In this document: positions 28,165 to 37,411 of the stretch, piece by piece | How the letters are laid out: each line of letters begins with the position of its first letter | Position numbering within the stretch: position 1 is the first letter of the stretch | NCBI GenBank assembly: GCA_047777345.1 | Contig: JBKEEJ010000001.1 | Span: 186,001-250,000, forward strand | Direction: 5' to 3' | DNA: 64,000 nucleotides | Origin: Anaerocolumna sp047777345 | GTDB lineage: Bacteria; Bacillota; Clostridia; Lachnospirales; Lachnospiraceae | Notes under the pieces: generated by a model | Told to the model about the DNA's origin: nothing | Databases searched by the model: none | What the model saw: only the letters and a program-made list of their open reading frames with translations | Made by a program: the position numbers and the translations under genes

Positions 28165-30480
28165 ATGAGTGAATATAGTAGAAGAGTTCCTGTTGTCGCA
28201 TTAAGGGGAATGGCTGTTCTGCCTGGCATGATGATTCATTTTGATGTAAATCGAAAAATTTCTATTGATGCCATTGAAAACGCAATGGAAAATGATCAAA
28301 AAATATTGTTGCTTACCCAAAAAAATTCGGATATTGAAAACCCTGGTCAGGAAGATTTATTTCAGATTGGTACCATAGCAGAAGTAAAACAGATTATAAA
28401 ATTGCCGGGCAATGTGTTGCGTGTTTTAGTTTCGGGAACCGAACGGGCTAAGCTTTGCAATTTAGTAGAGGACAAGCCCTTTCTCTTAGGTGAAATTGGA
28501 TTATTAAATGATTGCAATGAGCAAAAAATTTCAAATTCGGAAAAAAAGGCTATGCTTAGAGGCCTTAAAGATATATTGGAAGTATACTTTATTGAAAATG
28601 GAAGAGTCGGAAAAGAAGTTATGAAACAGCTTATGAAACTGGATGATTTGCAGGAATTAATCGACCAGATTGCTGTTAACATTCCTCTTTCCGTTGAAGA
28701 TAAACAAAGCTTAATAGAAGCAGTTGACATACTGGAAAGGTATGAGAAAATTTCGGTAATATTGACCGAAGAAATAGATATTTTAAGGATTAAGAAGGAA
28801 TTACAGAGTAAAGTCAAGGAAAAGGTAGATAAAAACCAGAAAGAATATATTTTACGGGAACAGCTAAAAATAATAAGGGAAGAGCTGGGCGAATCCAATA
28901 TTCAGTCCGAAGCAGACAATTATATGGAGGCTGTTAACAACCTTGTTGCAAACGAGGAAGTAAAAGAAAAAATCAGAAAAGAAATAGAACGTTTTAAAAA
29001 TTTATCGGGGAATTCTGCGGAAGCTTCCGTTGCCAGAGGATACATTGAAACCTTGCTTGCCCTTCCGTGGGACAAGACCAGTGAGGATCGGATGGATCTA
29101 AAATATGCGGAAAAAATTCTTGACGAAGACCATTATGGCCTTGAGAAGGTAAAGTCCAGAATACTGGAATTTCTTGCAGTCCGGATGCTGACGCAAAAAG
29201 GAGACACTCCTATTTTATGCCTGGTGGGCCCTCCGGGTACAGGGAAAACTTCCATTGCCCGTTCCGTTGCCAGAGCTTTAAATAAAAAATATATCAGAAT
29301 CAGTTTAGGCGGCGTAAGAGACGAGGCTGAGATTCGGGGGCACAGAAGAACCTATGTGGGTGCTTTGCCAGGAAGGATTGCAACCGGATTAAAAAATGCC
29401 GGTGTGAAAAATCCTCTTATGCTTTTGGATGAAATTGATAAGGTAAGCAGTGATTACAAAGGTGATACTTCGGCAGCTTTGCTTGAAGTTCTGGACTCTG
29501 AGCAAAATAATAGGTTTGTGGATCACTACATAGAGATACCGATTGACTTATCCGAGGTACTTTTTATTGCCACTGCCAATTCTGTTCAGACTATTCCAAG
29601 ACCCTTATTGGACAGAATGGAGATTATAGAAGTAAACAGTTACACCCAAAATGAGAAAATGCATATTGCAAAAGAACATTTAATTGACAAACAGCTGGAA
29701 AAAAACGGATTAAACCGCAAACAGCTTACTATTTCGGATAAGGCTTTAAACCATATTATTACCGGTTATACGAAAGAAGCCGGTGTCCGAAACTTAGAGA
29801 GAAGAATTGCGGAGATCTGCAGAAAGGCAGCAAAGGAAATTATAACCGGTGAGTCGAAAAAGGTATCGGTAAATGACAAAAATTTGCATAAATACTTAGG
29901 CAATGAAAAGTATACCTATCAGATGGCTAATGCAAAGAATGAAGTCGGCATCGTAAGAGGCTTAGCCTGGACAAGCGTTGGCGGCGATACCTTAGAGATT
30001 GAGGTTAATGTAATGCCTGGCAAAGGCAGGTTTGAACTGACAGGCCAGGTAGGGGACGTAATGAAAGAGAGCGCTAAGGCAGGTATTAGCTATATTCGTT
30101 CCATAAGTAAAAAGTACAATATTGATGAAGAATATTTTGAAAAAAATGATATTCATATTCATATACCGGAAGGAGCGGTTCCTAAGGACGGACCTTCCGC
30201 AGGCATTACCATGGCAACTGCCATGCTGTCTGCCATTATTAACAGACCGGTTCGGGCAGACCTTGCCATGACGGGAGAAATAACCTTAAGGGGGCGGGTA
30301 CTTCCCATTGGGGGACTAAAGGAAAAGCTTTTGGCGGCCAAAACTGCCAAAATTAAAATGGTTTTGGTGCCAAAACAAAACAAAAAAGATGTGGAAGAAT
30401 TATCCGATGAAATTCTTAACGGTCTAACCATAAAATATGTAACCACTATGGAAGAAGTAATCGACTGCGCGCTGGTTTAG
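28165..30480 (+). CDS. lon: ATP-dependent protease Lon (LonA)
   Basis: This is a full-length 771-residue LonA. It has an N-terminal substrate-binding domain (1-200), a helical linker, an AAA+ module with Walker A GPPGTGKT (355-362) and the GGVRDEAEIRGHRRTYVGA pore region (within 380-400), and a C-terminal protease domain with catalytic Ser678 in PKDGPSAG and Lys721 in GGLKEKLLAAK, spaced 43 as in E. coli. GGTGGAG precedes the ATG. It degrades misfolded and regulatory proteins in the cytosol. engB follows after 37 bases. Confidence 0.97.
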   Translation: MSEYSRRVPVVALRGMAVLPGMMIHFDVNRKISIDAIENAMENDQKILLLTQKNSDIENPGQEDLFQIGTIAEVKQIIKLPGNVLRVLVSGTERAKLCNLVEDKPFLLGEIGLLNDCNEQKISNSEKKAMLRGLKDILEVYFIENGRVGKEVMKQLMKLDDLQELIDQIAVNIPLSVEDKQSLIEAVDILERYEKISVILTEEIDILRIKKELQSKVKEKVDKNQKEYILREQLKIIREELGESNIQSEADNYMEAVNNLVANEEVKEKIRKEIERFKNLSGNSAEASVARGYIETLLALPWDKTSEDRMDLKYAEKILDEDHYGLEKVKSRILEFLAVRMLTQKGDTPILCLVGPPGTGKTSIARSVARALNKKYIRISLGGVRDEAEIRGHRRTYVGALPGRIATGLKNAGVKNPLMLLDEIDKVSSDYKGDTSAALLEVLDSEQNNRFVDHYIEIPIDLSEVLFIATANSVQTIPRPLLDRMEIIEVNSYTQNEKMHIAKEHLIDKQLEKNGLNRKQLTISDKALNHIITGYTKEAGVRNLERRIAEICRKAAKEIITGESKKVSVNDKNLHKYLGNEKYTYQMANAKNEVGIVRGLAWTSVGGDTLEIEVNVMPGKGRFELTGQVGDVMKESAKAGISYIRSISKKYNIDEEYFEKNDIHIHIPEGAVPKDGPSAGITMATAMLSAIINRPVRADLAMTGEITLRGRVLPIGGLKEKLLAAKTAKIKMVLVPKQNKKDVEELSDEILNGLTIKYVTTMEEVIDCALV

Positions 30481-30517
30481 GAACAGGTGCCTGCAGCAAA
30501 AAGGATGGGAGATGAAA

Positions 30518-31135
30518 ATGCACGTTAAAAATGTTAATCTGGAAACAGTTTGCGGCGTAACCAGTACGTTGCCGAAAAATAATAAACCGGAAATCGCATT
30601 TGCGGGAAAATCCAATGTGGGAAAGTCTTCCCTCATTAACGGGCTTATAAACCGCAAATCTTATGCCAGAACCTCGGCGCAGCCCGGGAAGACTCAAACG
30701 ATAAACTTTTATAATATTAATGAAGAACTTTACTTTGTTGACCTGCCAGGTTATGGTTATGCCAAGGTGTCGGAAGAGTTAAAAGAAAAATGGGGAAAAA
30801 TGATTGAAAAATATTTAAAAACCTCAAAGCAGTTAAAGCTTATTTTTCTTTTGGTTGACATCCGTCATGATCCTTCCGCCAATGACCGGCTTATGTACGA
30901 ATGGATTGTCTACCATGGCTTTGAGCCGGTTATTATTGCAACCAAGTTAGATAAAATAAACCGGAGTCAGGTAGATAAACATGTAAAAGCAATCCGAGCA
31001 GGTTTAAATACCACTCCCCAAACAAAAATAATCCCCTATTCCTCCGTTACCAAACAAGGCAGAGAAGAAATATGGGATTGCATTAAAGCCGTGGCGTTTG
31101 AAGAAGAAAAAGGGAAAGATACGAATTTAAGCTGA
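30518..31135 (+). CDS. engB: Ribosome biogenesis GTPase EngB (YsxC/YihA)
   Basis: A TRAFAC GTPase for 50S subunit assembly. The P-loop GKSNVGKSS, switch I TSAQPGKTQTINFY, the G3 motif DLPGYGYAK and the G4 motif TKLDK are all visible. lon-engB is the conserved Firmicutes order. The start at 30518 is preferred, since GGGAG ends six bases upstream; an in-frame ATG at 30512 abuts the site. Length 205 is normal. Confidence 0.95.
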   Translation: MHVKNVNLETVCGVTSTLPKNNKPEIAFAGKSNVGKSSLINGLINRKSYARTSAQPGKTQTINFYNINEELYFVDLPGYGYAKVSEELKEKWGKMIEKYLKTSKQLKLIFLLVDIRHDPSANDRLMYEWIVYHGFEPVIIATKLDKINRSQVDKHVKAIRAGLNTTPQTKIIPYSSVTKQGREEIWDCIKAVAFEEEKGKDTNLS

Positions 31136-31199
31136 TTTACGTAAAGAACAGCAGCGGAAGAATTAATAAAATAAGAATTTGTAAGTAAGAATGAACAAA

Positions 31200-31225
31200 G
31201 GGGCTGCCTAAAATAAAGGCGCCCC
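31200..31225. terminator. Hairpin between engB and the convergent DUF4364 gene
   Basis: GGGGC/GCCCC and GCCT/AGGC form a compact stem with one bulged base and an A-rich loop. There is no long U tract, so its strength is uncertain. It is the only candidate terminator between the convergent genes. Confidence 0.5.
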
Positions 31226-31240
31226 TAAAGTAGAGCTTAT

Positions 31241-31780
31241 CTATTTTTCTTCTTTTATTTCTTCTTTTAGCAGGTTACTTAACACATATGCGTATATTTG
31301 CTGACTTTGGGTCCGCCAGTTATCACAGATTTTTACCGCGTCTTCTTTTGTTGGAACGGAAATGCTCAAATCAATAATGGGTTCATCTTTTTCAACAACT
31401 TTTAAATGTGCCATGTATTCTCCTTTTTTCGTTTCATAATACTCCGAAAGGGTAGACACTTCATTCCGAAGTGCAAATTTATTTTTCTTTAAATACTCTA
31501 ATATATCTTCCTGAATGGCAGAAGAAATCATATAACCAAAGAAAGACAGGGTTTCCCTTCCGGAGTCGGTAATACGATAATGGGAGCTGTGGCCGATGGT
31601 TTCTACCGTAACAAATTCTGCCTCAATTAATTCTGACATGGATTGCTGGATGTTAAAATAGTTGGTATATTCTTTTTCCAGAATAAAGTTGGATATCTGT
31701 GCATTTGTCAATGGAAAATCCACTTTGTCCAATAAAAACAAAATAATTAATTTGTATAACGTAAGAGCATCTGATTGCAT
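31241..31780 (-). CDS. DUF4364 family protein (winged-helix-like)
   Basis: This 179-residue protein has an N-terminal region resembling a winged helix (LTNAQISNFILEKEYTNYFNIQQS, then HSSHYRITDSGRETLSFF, each read as short blocks), a layout used by DUF4364 proteins in Clostridia. It may bind DNA, but no target is shown. AAAGGAG ends six bases before the ATG at 31780; longer frames would need a TTG further upstream. A radical SAM gene lies just upstream on the same strand, so the two may be cotranscribed. Confidence 0.75.
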   Translation of the reverse strand: MQSDALTLYKLIILFLLDKVDFPLTNAQISNFILEKEYTNYFNIQQSMSELIEAEFVTVETIGHSSHYRITDSGRETLSFFGYMISSAIQEDILEYLKKNKFALRNEVSTLSEYYETKKGEYMAHLKVVEKDEPIIDLSISVPTKEDAVKICDNWRTQSQQIYAYVLSNLLKEEIKEEK

Positions 31781-31840
31781 GGGAAGCTCCTTTCCTATAA
31801 TCATCTGTTTATTATGCAAAGTTTAGAAAATTTTTTATCC

Positions 31841-32824
31841 TTAAGGGACATTGATACGGTTGTGCATTTTGCCCTGCCAGGTATCCCTAAGTTTTAATTC
31901 CTGATTGATGTGATTTAAAACATTTTTTTTATTTTGACTCCATAGAGGGGCCAGTAGCAAATCTTTCGGCCCGTCACCGGTAAGCCGGTGTATTACTATA
32001 TTATCCGGAAGAATTTCCAGACACCGGACAACAATATCCGTATATTCTTCCAGAGACATAACTGGAAAGTTATAACCGGCCAGATCTGTATTTTTTAGTA
32101 CGTGGAGCAGTTGTAACTTAATACCCTGAATGGGAAAGGCAGCAGCATAAGCTACAGTCTTTAGCATATCGGAAGGACTTTCACCAGGAAGACCCAGTAT
32201 AACATGGACGATAACCGGAATATGGCATTGGGTAAGCCGGTTTACGGCTTCTTCAAAAACAGGCAGGCTGTATCCTCTGCGGATAAAGGCAGCAGTTTTT
32301 TCATGGCAGGTCTGAAGACCAAGCTCGATCCAGACTGGCTTTATCTGATTTAATTCGGATAAAAGGGATAAAATATCATCATCCAGACAGTCCGGCCTTG
32401 TGGCAATAGACAAAATTGCTATGTCAGGATGCATAATTGCCTCCGTAAACAGTTTGCGAAGCCTTTCCACTTTACCATAGGTATTGGTGTAAGCCTGAAA
32501 ATACGCAATGTAACTGGCTTCTGACCCTTTTATTCCGGAATTGCCCTTTTTATTTTTACTCATTTTATTGGAAACAAGGAGCTTTGCCGCTTCGATCTGA
32601 TCGGTTATGGACATAAGGGGAGAAGGTGTAAAGTCGCCGGAGCCGCCTTCACTGCAGAAAATACAGCCCCTGGTGCCAATGGTACCGTCCCGGTTAGGAC
32701 AGGTCATACCACCATTTAAGGATAATTTATATATTTTTCTTCCATATTGTTGTTTTAAATAATAGTCCAGGGAATAAAAACGCTTTTCTCCCCAAAACTT
32801 TTTCGTCGGCTTTTCATGAATCAA
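31841..32824 (-). CDS. TIGR01212-family radical SAM protein (YhcC-like)
   Basis: This is an elongator-protein-3-like radical SAM enzyme. The cluster-binding cysteines are Cys42, Cys54 and Cys57, spaced as CPNRDGTIGTRGCIFC, which is the unusual CX11CX2C pattern of this family; GGSGDF follows. The function in bacteria is not established. The start codon is TTG at 32824, with AAGGAG 8-9 bases upstream; there is no in-frame ATG before the conserved FWGEKRFYSLDYYL. Length 327 is typical. Confidence 0.88.
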   Translation of the reverse strand: MIHEKPTKKFWGEKRFYSLDYYLKQQYGRKIYKLSLNGGMTCPNRDGTIGTRGCIFCSEGGSGDFTPSPLMSITDQIEAAKLLVSNKMSKNKKGNSGIKGSEASYIAYFQAYTNTYGKVERLRKLFTEAIMHPDIAILSIATRPDCLDDDILSLLSELNQIKPVWIELGLQTCHEKTAAFIRRGYSLPVFEEAVNRLTQCHIPVIVHVILGLPGESPSDMLKTVAYAAAFPIQGIKLQLLHVLKNTDLAGYNFPVMSLEEYTDIVVRCLEILPDNIVIHRLTGDGPKDLLLAPLWSQNKKNVLNHINQELKLRDTWQGKMHNRINVP

Positions 32825-33150
32825 AAAAGTTACTCCTTCCCCAAATTTTAAAAATTCTTCCGAACTGGCATATTATAATTAATTATAAACTAAAGTTATC
32901 TTATCACTTGGAAGTTTGTAAATCAAGCAAAAAAGATGGAAGGAAAACAGGGCTTTTTCCCTTATCAAAAGCATAAGTAATCTTTACTATTTAAAAATAT
33001 TTAAAAAAAGCTTTTTTTTCCTTACATTTAGGTGTATAATAAATAACAAAATTATTTTGGGTGTAATTCATTAGAACTGTCTAGATCACTTCGAAATCCA
33101 TTCCCATTTGAAACAAAATTAATTTTATACTTGTAAAGGAGCAAGATTAC
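32825..33150. other. Divergent intergenic region upstream of rho
   Basis: A/T-rich. TATAAT at 33035-33040 is the best -10 for rho, without a convincing -35. No ORF with a ribosome binding site and no strong hairpin are seen. Confidence 0.4.
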
Positions 33151-34917
33151 ATGGAAACACAGTATAATAAAATGTCCTTAGCGGAGCTTAGAACGTTGGC
33201 AAAAAGTAAAGGTATTAAAGGCATCACCGTATTACGAAAACAGGAACTGATTGATGCCCTGATTCAGTATGATTCAACAGAGGAGAAAACTGTGGTGGAT
33301 TTCCGGTCAGGCAGCATGCAGGAAAGTAAAGGTACGGCGGAAACTGTTGAAGAAAAAGAAATTGTTAAAAAGAATATAGAAGGCAAATCAGAGGCAGAGA
33401 AAAAAAACGCTGTCAGTCAGAAATCTGAGCAGAGAAAAAAGACTGTCAGTGTGACACAGTCAGAACATAAAAAGAGTACTCAGTCTGAGACAGACAATAA
33501 AAGATCTGGTACGGATCAGTCAGAGACGGAGGGCAGAAAAAATGGGGCCACCCAGTCTGAAACCGACAGTAAAAAGGCCAATATAACACTGCAGGAGACT
33601 GATACCAGGAAAAATGGCGGATCTCAGTCAGATGACAGTAAGAAAGCAAATGGAGGTCAGGCTGATAACGATACAAAACGAAATTCGTCAAATCAATCTG
33701 ATACCGAAACCAGAAAATTTAACGGGAATCAGGTAGAATACGATGCAAAGAGAAACGTACTTATACCTCCCGAAGCGGAATTGTTAGACAGTGGTGAAAC
33801 CAAAGAAGGAATATTGGAAGTATTGCCTGACGGTTATGGCTTTATTCGCTGTGATAACTACTTACCGGGAGAAAACGATGTATATGTATCACCGGCCCAG
33901 ATACGAAGATTCGGATTAAAAACAGGAGATATTGTGGTTGGAAACACCAGAATCCGAAGTCAAGGTGAAAAATTCAGCGCACTTTTGTATGTTAAAACGG
34001 TCAATGGTTTTCATCCTTCCGAAGCACAAAGACGCAAAAGATTCGAAGAACTCACTCCTATTTTCCCCAATGAAAGAATTCATCTGGAAACACCGGGTGC
34101 CAATGTAGCCATGCGTATGGTGGATTTGATTTCCCCCATTGGAAAAGGTCAAAGAGGTATGATTGTGTCCCCTCCTAAGGCCGGTAAAACCACTCTTTTA
34201 AAGCAAATTGCCAAGGCCATTACGAAAAACCACCCGGAAATGAATCTAATTATTCTTCTGATTGATGAACGTCCCGAAGAAGTCACAGATATTAAAGAAT
34301 CCATTGAAGGAAAAAATGTGGAAGTTATTTATTCTACTTTCGATGAGCTTCCGGATAATCATAAGCGGGTATCCGAAATGGTAATTGAAAGGGCAAAACG
34401 TCTTGTAGAACATAAAAAGGATGTGGTGGTACTGCTAGACAGTATTACAAGACTTGCCAGAGCTTATAATCTGACAGTACAAGCCAGCGGAAGGACCTTA
34501 TCCGGCGGTCTTGATCCGGCAGCCCTTTATATGCCAAAGAGATTTTTTGGAGCCGCCAGAAATATGAGAGAAGGCGGAAGCCTTACCATTCTTGCCACTG
34601 CCCTGGTTGATACGGGAAGCAGAATGGATGATGTGGTATTTGAAGAATTTAAGGGAACCGGTAACATGGAACTGGTACTTGACCGTAACTTATCCGAAAA
34701 AAGAATATTCCCTGCCATTGATTTGCCAAAGTCCAGTACCAGAAGAGACGATTTGCTCCTAACCCAGTCAGAACTGGAAGCTACCTATTTAATGCGAAAA
34801 GCATTTAACAGCATGAAATCCGATGACGCAGTGGAAAGAATTATCGATATGTTTCTGAAAACAAAAACCAATGCTGAGTTTATTGAAACCATCAAAAAAA
34901 CTAAAATTATCTTTTAG
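33151..34917 (+). CDS. rho: Transcription termination factor Rho with a low-complexity insertion
   Basis: A hexameric RNA helicase that terminates transcripts. The N-terminal SAP-like helices (MSLAELRTLAKSKGI, 7-40) are followed by about 150 residues rich in S, Q, E, T, K and N with degenerate QSETDxxKxxG repeats (about 50-205). Then come the RNA-binding cold-shock-like domain (ILEVLPDGYGFIRC...) and the RecA-like ATPase with SPPKAGKTTLL (P-loop near 345), LLIDERPEEVT and GGLDPAALYMPKRFFGAARN (Q/R loops). The total of 588 residues is well above E. coli's 419. AAGGAG precedes the ATG. Confidence 0.95.
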   Translation: METQYNKMSLAELRTLAKSKGIKGITVLRKQELIDALIQYDSTEEKTVVDFRSGSMQESKGTAETVEEKEIVKKNIEGKSEAEKKNAVSQKSEQRKKTVSVTQSEHKKSTQSETDNKRSGTDQSETEGRKNGATQSETDSKKANITLQETDTRKNGGSQSDDSKKANGGQADNDTKRNSSNQSDTETRKFNGNQVEYDAKRNVLIPPEAELLDSGETKEGILEVLPDGYGFIRCDNYLPGENDVYVSPAQIRRFGLKTGDIVVGNTRIRSQGEKFSALLYVKTVNGFHPSEAQRRKRFEELTPIFPNERIHLETPGANVAMRMVDLISPIGKGQRGMIVSPPKAGKTTLLKQIAKAITKNHPEMNLIILLIDERPEEVTDIKESIEGKNVEVIYSTFDELPDNHKRVSEMVIERAKRLVEHKKDVVVLLDSITRLARAYNLTVQASGRTLSGGLDPAALYMPKRFFGAARNMREGGSLTILATALVDTGSRMDDVVFEEFKGTGNMELVLDRNLSEKRIFPAIDLPKSSTRRDDLLLTQSELEATYLMRKAFNSMKSDDAVERIIDMFLKTKTNAEFIETIKKTKIIF

Positions 34918-35030
34918 GTATTGCAATAAAAAAGAACCTATGCTATAATTAGAAAGCTGTTTATAAGATGATAATAGTTTGACCTTAGTCAACTTTTAAA
35001 AATTACGTTAGTTTGTGAAGAGGTGAAATC

Positions 35031-35240
35031 ATGAAAGAGGGAATCCATCCTAATTATTACCAGGCGAAAGTTGTTTGCAACTGTGGTAACGAATTTGTTA
35101 CAGGTTCAACCAAAAAAGATATTCACGTAGAAGTTTGTTCTAAGTGCCATCCATTTTACACCGGTCAGCAGAAAGCTGCTGCTGCTCGTGGCGCTATTGA
35201 TAAATTTAACCGCAGATATGGCCTTAGTAAGGAACAATAA
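35031..35240 (+). CDS. rpmE: 50S ribosomal protein L31, zinc-binding type
   Basis: A 69-residue L31 of the C+ type, with Cys16, Cys18, Cys36 and Cys39. KEGIHPNYYQAKVVC and CSKCHPFYTGQQ are typical. The rho-rpmE pairing is conserved in Firmicutes. Zinc-type L31 is usually replaced by a C-minus paralog under zinc limitation; none is in this window. GAGGTGA precedes the ATG. Confidence 0.97.
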   Translation: MKEGIHPNYYQAKVVCNCGNEFVTGSTKKDIHVEVCSKCHPFYTGQQKAAAARGAIDKFNRRYGLSKEQ

Positions 35241-35270
35241 AAGACTGTAACATATCAGATGTTAAAAATC

Positions 35271-35301
35271 AGGTTGAGGTTTCATAATCTCAGCCTATTT
35301 T
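35271..35301 (+). terminator. Terminator after rpmE
   Basis: AGGTTGAG (35271-35278) pairs with CTCAGCCT (35289-35296), with one G-U pair, followed by ATTTTT. Confidence 0.75.
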
Positions 35302-35333
35302 TAAATTATCATATAGTATATTTCAGCTTATTT

Positions 35334-35363
35334 CTGACAGAGAAAAAATTATAAATATATAAT
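35334..35363 (+). promoter_or_regulatory. Promoter of yqhQ-prmC-prfA
   Basis: CTGACA (35334-35339), an 18-base spacer and TATAAT (35358-35363), 80 bases before the yqhQ-like start codon. Confidence 0.5.
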
Positions 35364-35442
35364 ACGGTTGGGGAAATAGTTAGATTTATATTTTCATTTT
35401 TGCAGCTTCCTGCTTAAGGGAACGAGAAGGGATGTGGGCAAC

Positions 35443-36393
35443 ATGAAACCATCGGGAATCGGCGGACAGGCTGTTATTGAAGGCGTAATGATGAAAAATA
35501 AGGATCAGTATGCCGTTGCAGTAAGAAAACCCAATAACGAAATTGTTGTGGAAAAGGATACTTTTGTCAGCGCGGCAGAAAAATATAAGATATTTAAGCT
35601 TCCAATTTTTCGCGGAATCCTGGCCTTTGTGGAGTCCATGATAATTGGAACCAAGACCTTGACCTATTCTGCCAGCTTTTTTGAAGATAAGGAAGAAGCA
35701 ACCAACAGTAAAATTGATAAAGCTATGTCCAAGGTTTTTAAGGATAAAGCCGAAAATGTGATAATGGGCTTAACCGTTATTCTGGCTATTATATTAGCCA
35801 TCGGAATTTTTATTGTGTTGCCTGCTTTTGCGGCTAATTTACTGGATAATCAAATTAAGTCGGATACTGTTTTAGCCATACTGGAGGGAATTATCCGCAT
35901 CCTTATATTTATTTTATATATTGTGGCCATTTCCCAGATGAATGATATAAAACGGATGTTTATGTATCATGGCGCAGAACACAAAACCATTAATTGTGTG
36001 GAACACGGCCTTGAGCTGACAGTTGAAAACGTAAGAGGACAATCCAGGCAGCATAAAAGATGCGGTACCAGTTTTATGTTTATTGTTATGTTTGTCAGCA
36101 TTATCTTTTTTATTTTTATTCGGGTAGATACGCCCTGGCTTCGATATTTAATCCGAATTCTTCTGGTGCCAGCAATTGCCGGAGTGTCTTATGAGTTTAT
36201 CCGTCTGGCCGGAAAAAGCGAATCCAGAATTGTTAACATATTAAGTAAGCCTGGATTATGGCTTCAGGGTTTTACGACCAGAGAGCCGGATGACGATATG
36301 ATTGAAGTAGCCATTCAATCCGTAGATGCGGTTTTTGACTGGAGAGGATTTTTAGGTTTGACTGATCAAAAGAAGGACACTGAAAAAGAATAG
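35443..36393 (+). CDS. DUF1385 membrane protein (YqhQ-like)
   Basis: The family signature GIGGQAVIEGVMM at the N-terminus and the AEHKTINCVEHG and HKRCGTSFMF motifs are conserved. About four membrane helices lie between residues 105 and 260 (3-residue offset from the longer frame). The function of DUF1385 is unknown; in Firmicutes it is almost always linked to prmC-prfA, as here. I place the start at the ATG 35443 with AGAAGGGA about 10 bases upstream; a GTG three codons earlier is possible. Length 316. Confidence 0.9.
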   Translation: MKPSGIGGQAVIEGVMMKNKDQYAVAVRKPNNEIVVEKDTFVSAAEKYKIFKLPIFRGILAFVESMIIGTKTLTYSASFFEDKEEATNSKIDKAMSKVFKDKAENVIMGLTVILAIILAIGIFIVLPAFAANLLDNQIKSDTVLAILEGIIRILIFILYIVAISQMNDIKRMFMYHGAEHKTINCVEHGLELTVENVRGQSRQHKRCGTSFMFIVMFVSIIFFIFIRVDTPWLRYLIRILLVPAIAGVSYEFIRLAGKSESRIVNILSKPGLWLQGFTTREPDDDMIEVAIQSVDAVFDWRGFLGLTDQKKDTEKE

Positions 36394-36494
36394 GACAAAA
36401 GGAATCTTTCTGATTCTGAAAAAGTGGATCAGGTAATAAAAGCCTCCTAATGCGGCTGAGAAAGAGGAAAAATAAGATAAGGAATGAACCATTC

Positions 36495-37346
36495 ATGATA
36501 ACATTGGAAGATGCATTATATTGGGGAAAATCATTTCTCAAGGAAAAAGAAATCAAAGACGGAGATCTGGATGCATGGTATTTGTTGTCCTTTTGTTTCG
36601 GGTTAAATCGTACCCAATATATATTGCATTCCAATCAAGTCATAACCAGGGAACAGTTTGAAAAATATCAGGAACTGATCGGAACAAGGGCAAAACATGT
36701 TCCCTTACAGTATATTACCGGTGAGCAGGAATTTATGGGGCTCACATTTAAGGTGACGGAAGATGTGCTGATTCCCAGACAGGATACAGAAATATTGGTT
36801 GAAGAAGCCTTAAAGGTAGCGGAAGGAAAAGATATACTTGATTTGTGCACAGGATCCGGCTGTATTATTATCAGTTTGTCCAAACTGGCCAGAATTAAGA
36901 GCGGGACAGGGGTGGATATTTCACCGAAAGCGCTGGCTGTTGCCAGGCAAAATGCAAGAAACCTTAAGGCCGACGTTACCTTTATAGAAAGCGATATGTA
37001 TTCCCGGGTTACCGGAAAATATGATATAATTATATCAAATCCACCTTATATACCGACTCGTGATATTACCGGTTTAATGGAGGAAGTAAAAGATTACGAG
37101 CCTATCCTTGCCCTGGATGGGAAAGAAGACGGTCTGCATTTTTACCGGGTTATCATAAATGGCCTGAACCGTTTTTTAAAGGAAGATGGCTACGTTTTTT
37201 TGGAAATTGGGTATAACCAGGCAAATGCAGTATGCGATTTATTAAGGGAGGCAGGTTTTATGGAAGTTAAGATAATTAATGACCTGGCAGGCCTGAACCG
37301 AGTGGTAAGCGGACGATTCAAAAAAGAAGAGGTGCCCTTCACTTAG
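36495..37346 (+). CDS. prmC: Release factor glutamine methyltransferase PrmC (HemK)
   Basis: PrmC methylates the Gln of the GGQ motif in RF1/RF2. The N-terminal helical domain is followed by PLQYITGEQEFMG, the RQDTEILVEEAL motif, DLCTGSGCIIISL (SAM loop) and the catalytic NPPYIPT. Its substrate, RF1, is encoded immediately downstream. I place the start at the second in-frame ATG (36495), giving 283 residues as usual for the family; an ATG at 36450 would add a Lys/Arg-rich tail without a ribosome binding site. Confidence 0.93.
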   Translation: MITLEDALYWGKSFLKEKEIKDGDLDAWYLLSFCFGLNRTQYILHSNQVITREQFEKYQELIGTRAKHVPLQYITGEQEFMGLTFKVTEDVLIPRQDTEILVEEALKVAEGKDILDLCTGSGCIIISLSKLARIKSGTGVDISPKALAVARQNARNLKADVTFIESDMYSRVTGKYDIIISNPPYIPTRDITGLMEEVKDYEPILALDGKEDGLHFYRVIINGLNRFLKEDGYVFLEIGYNQANAVCDLLREAGFMEVKIINDLAGLNRVVSGRFKKEEVPFT

Positions 37347-37411
37347 CTGTTTATCATGAGATGATTTCGTTAAGGTAAACAGTATTTTAAAGTTTGAATG
37401 GAGGACAAAAC

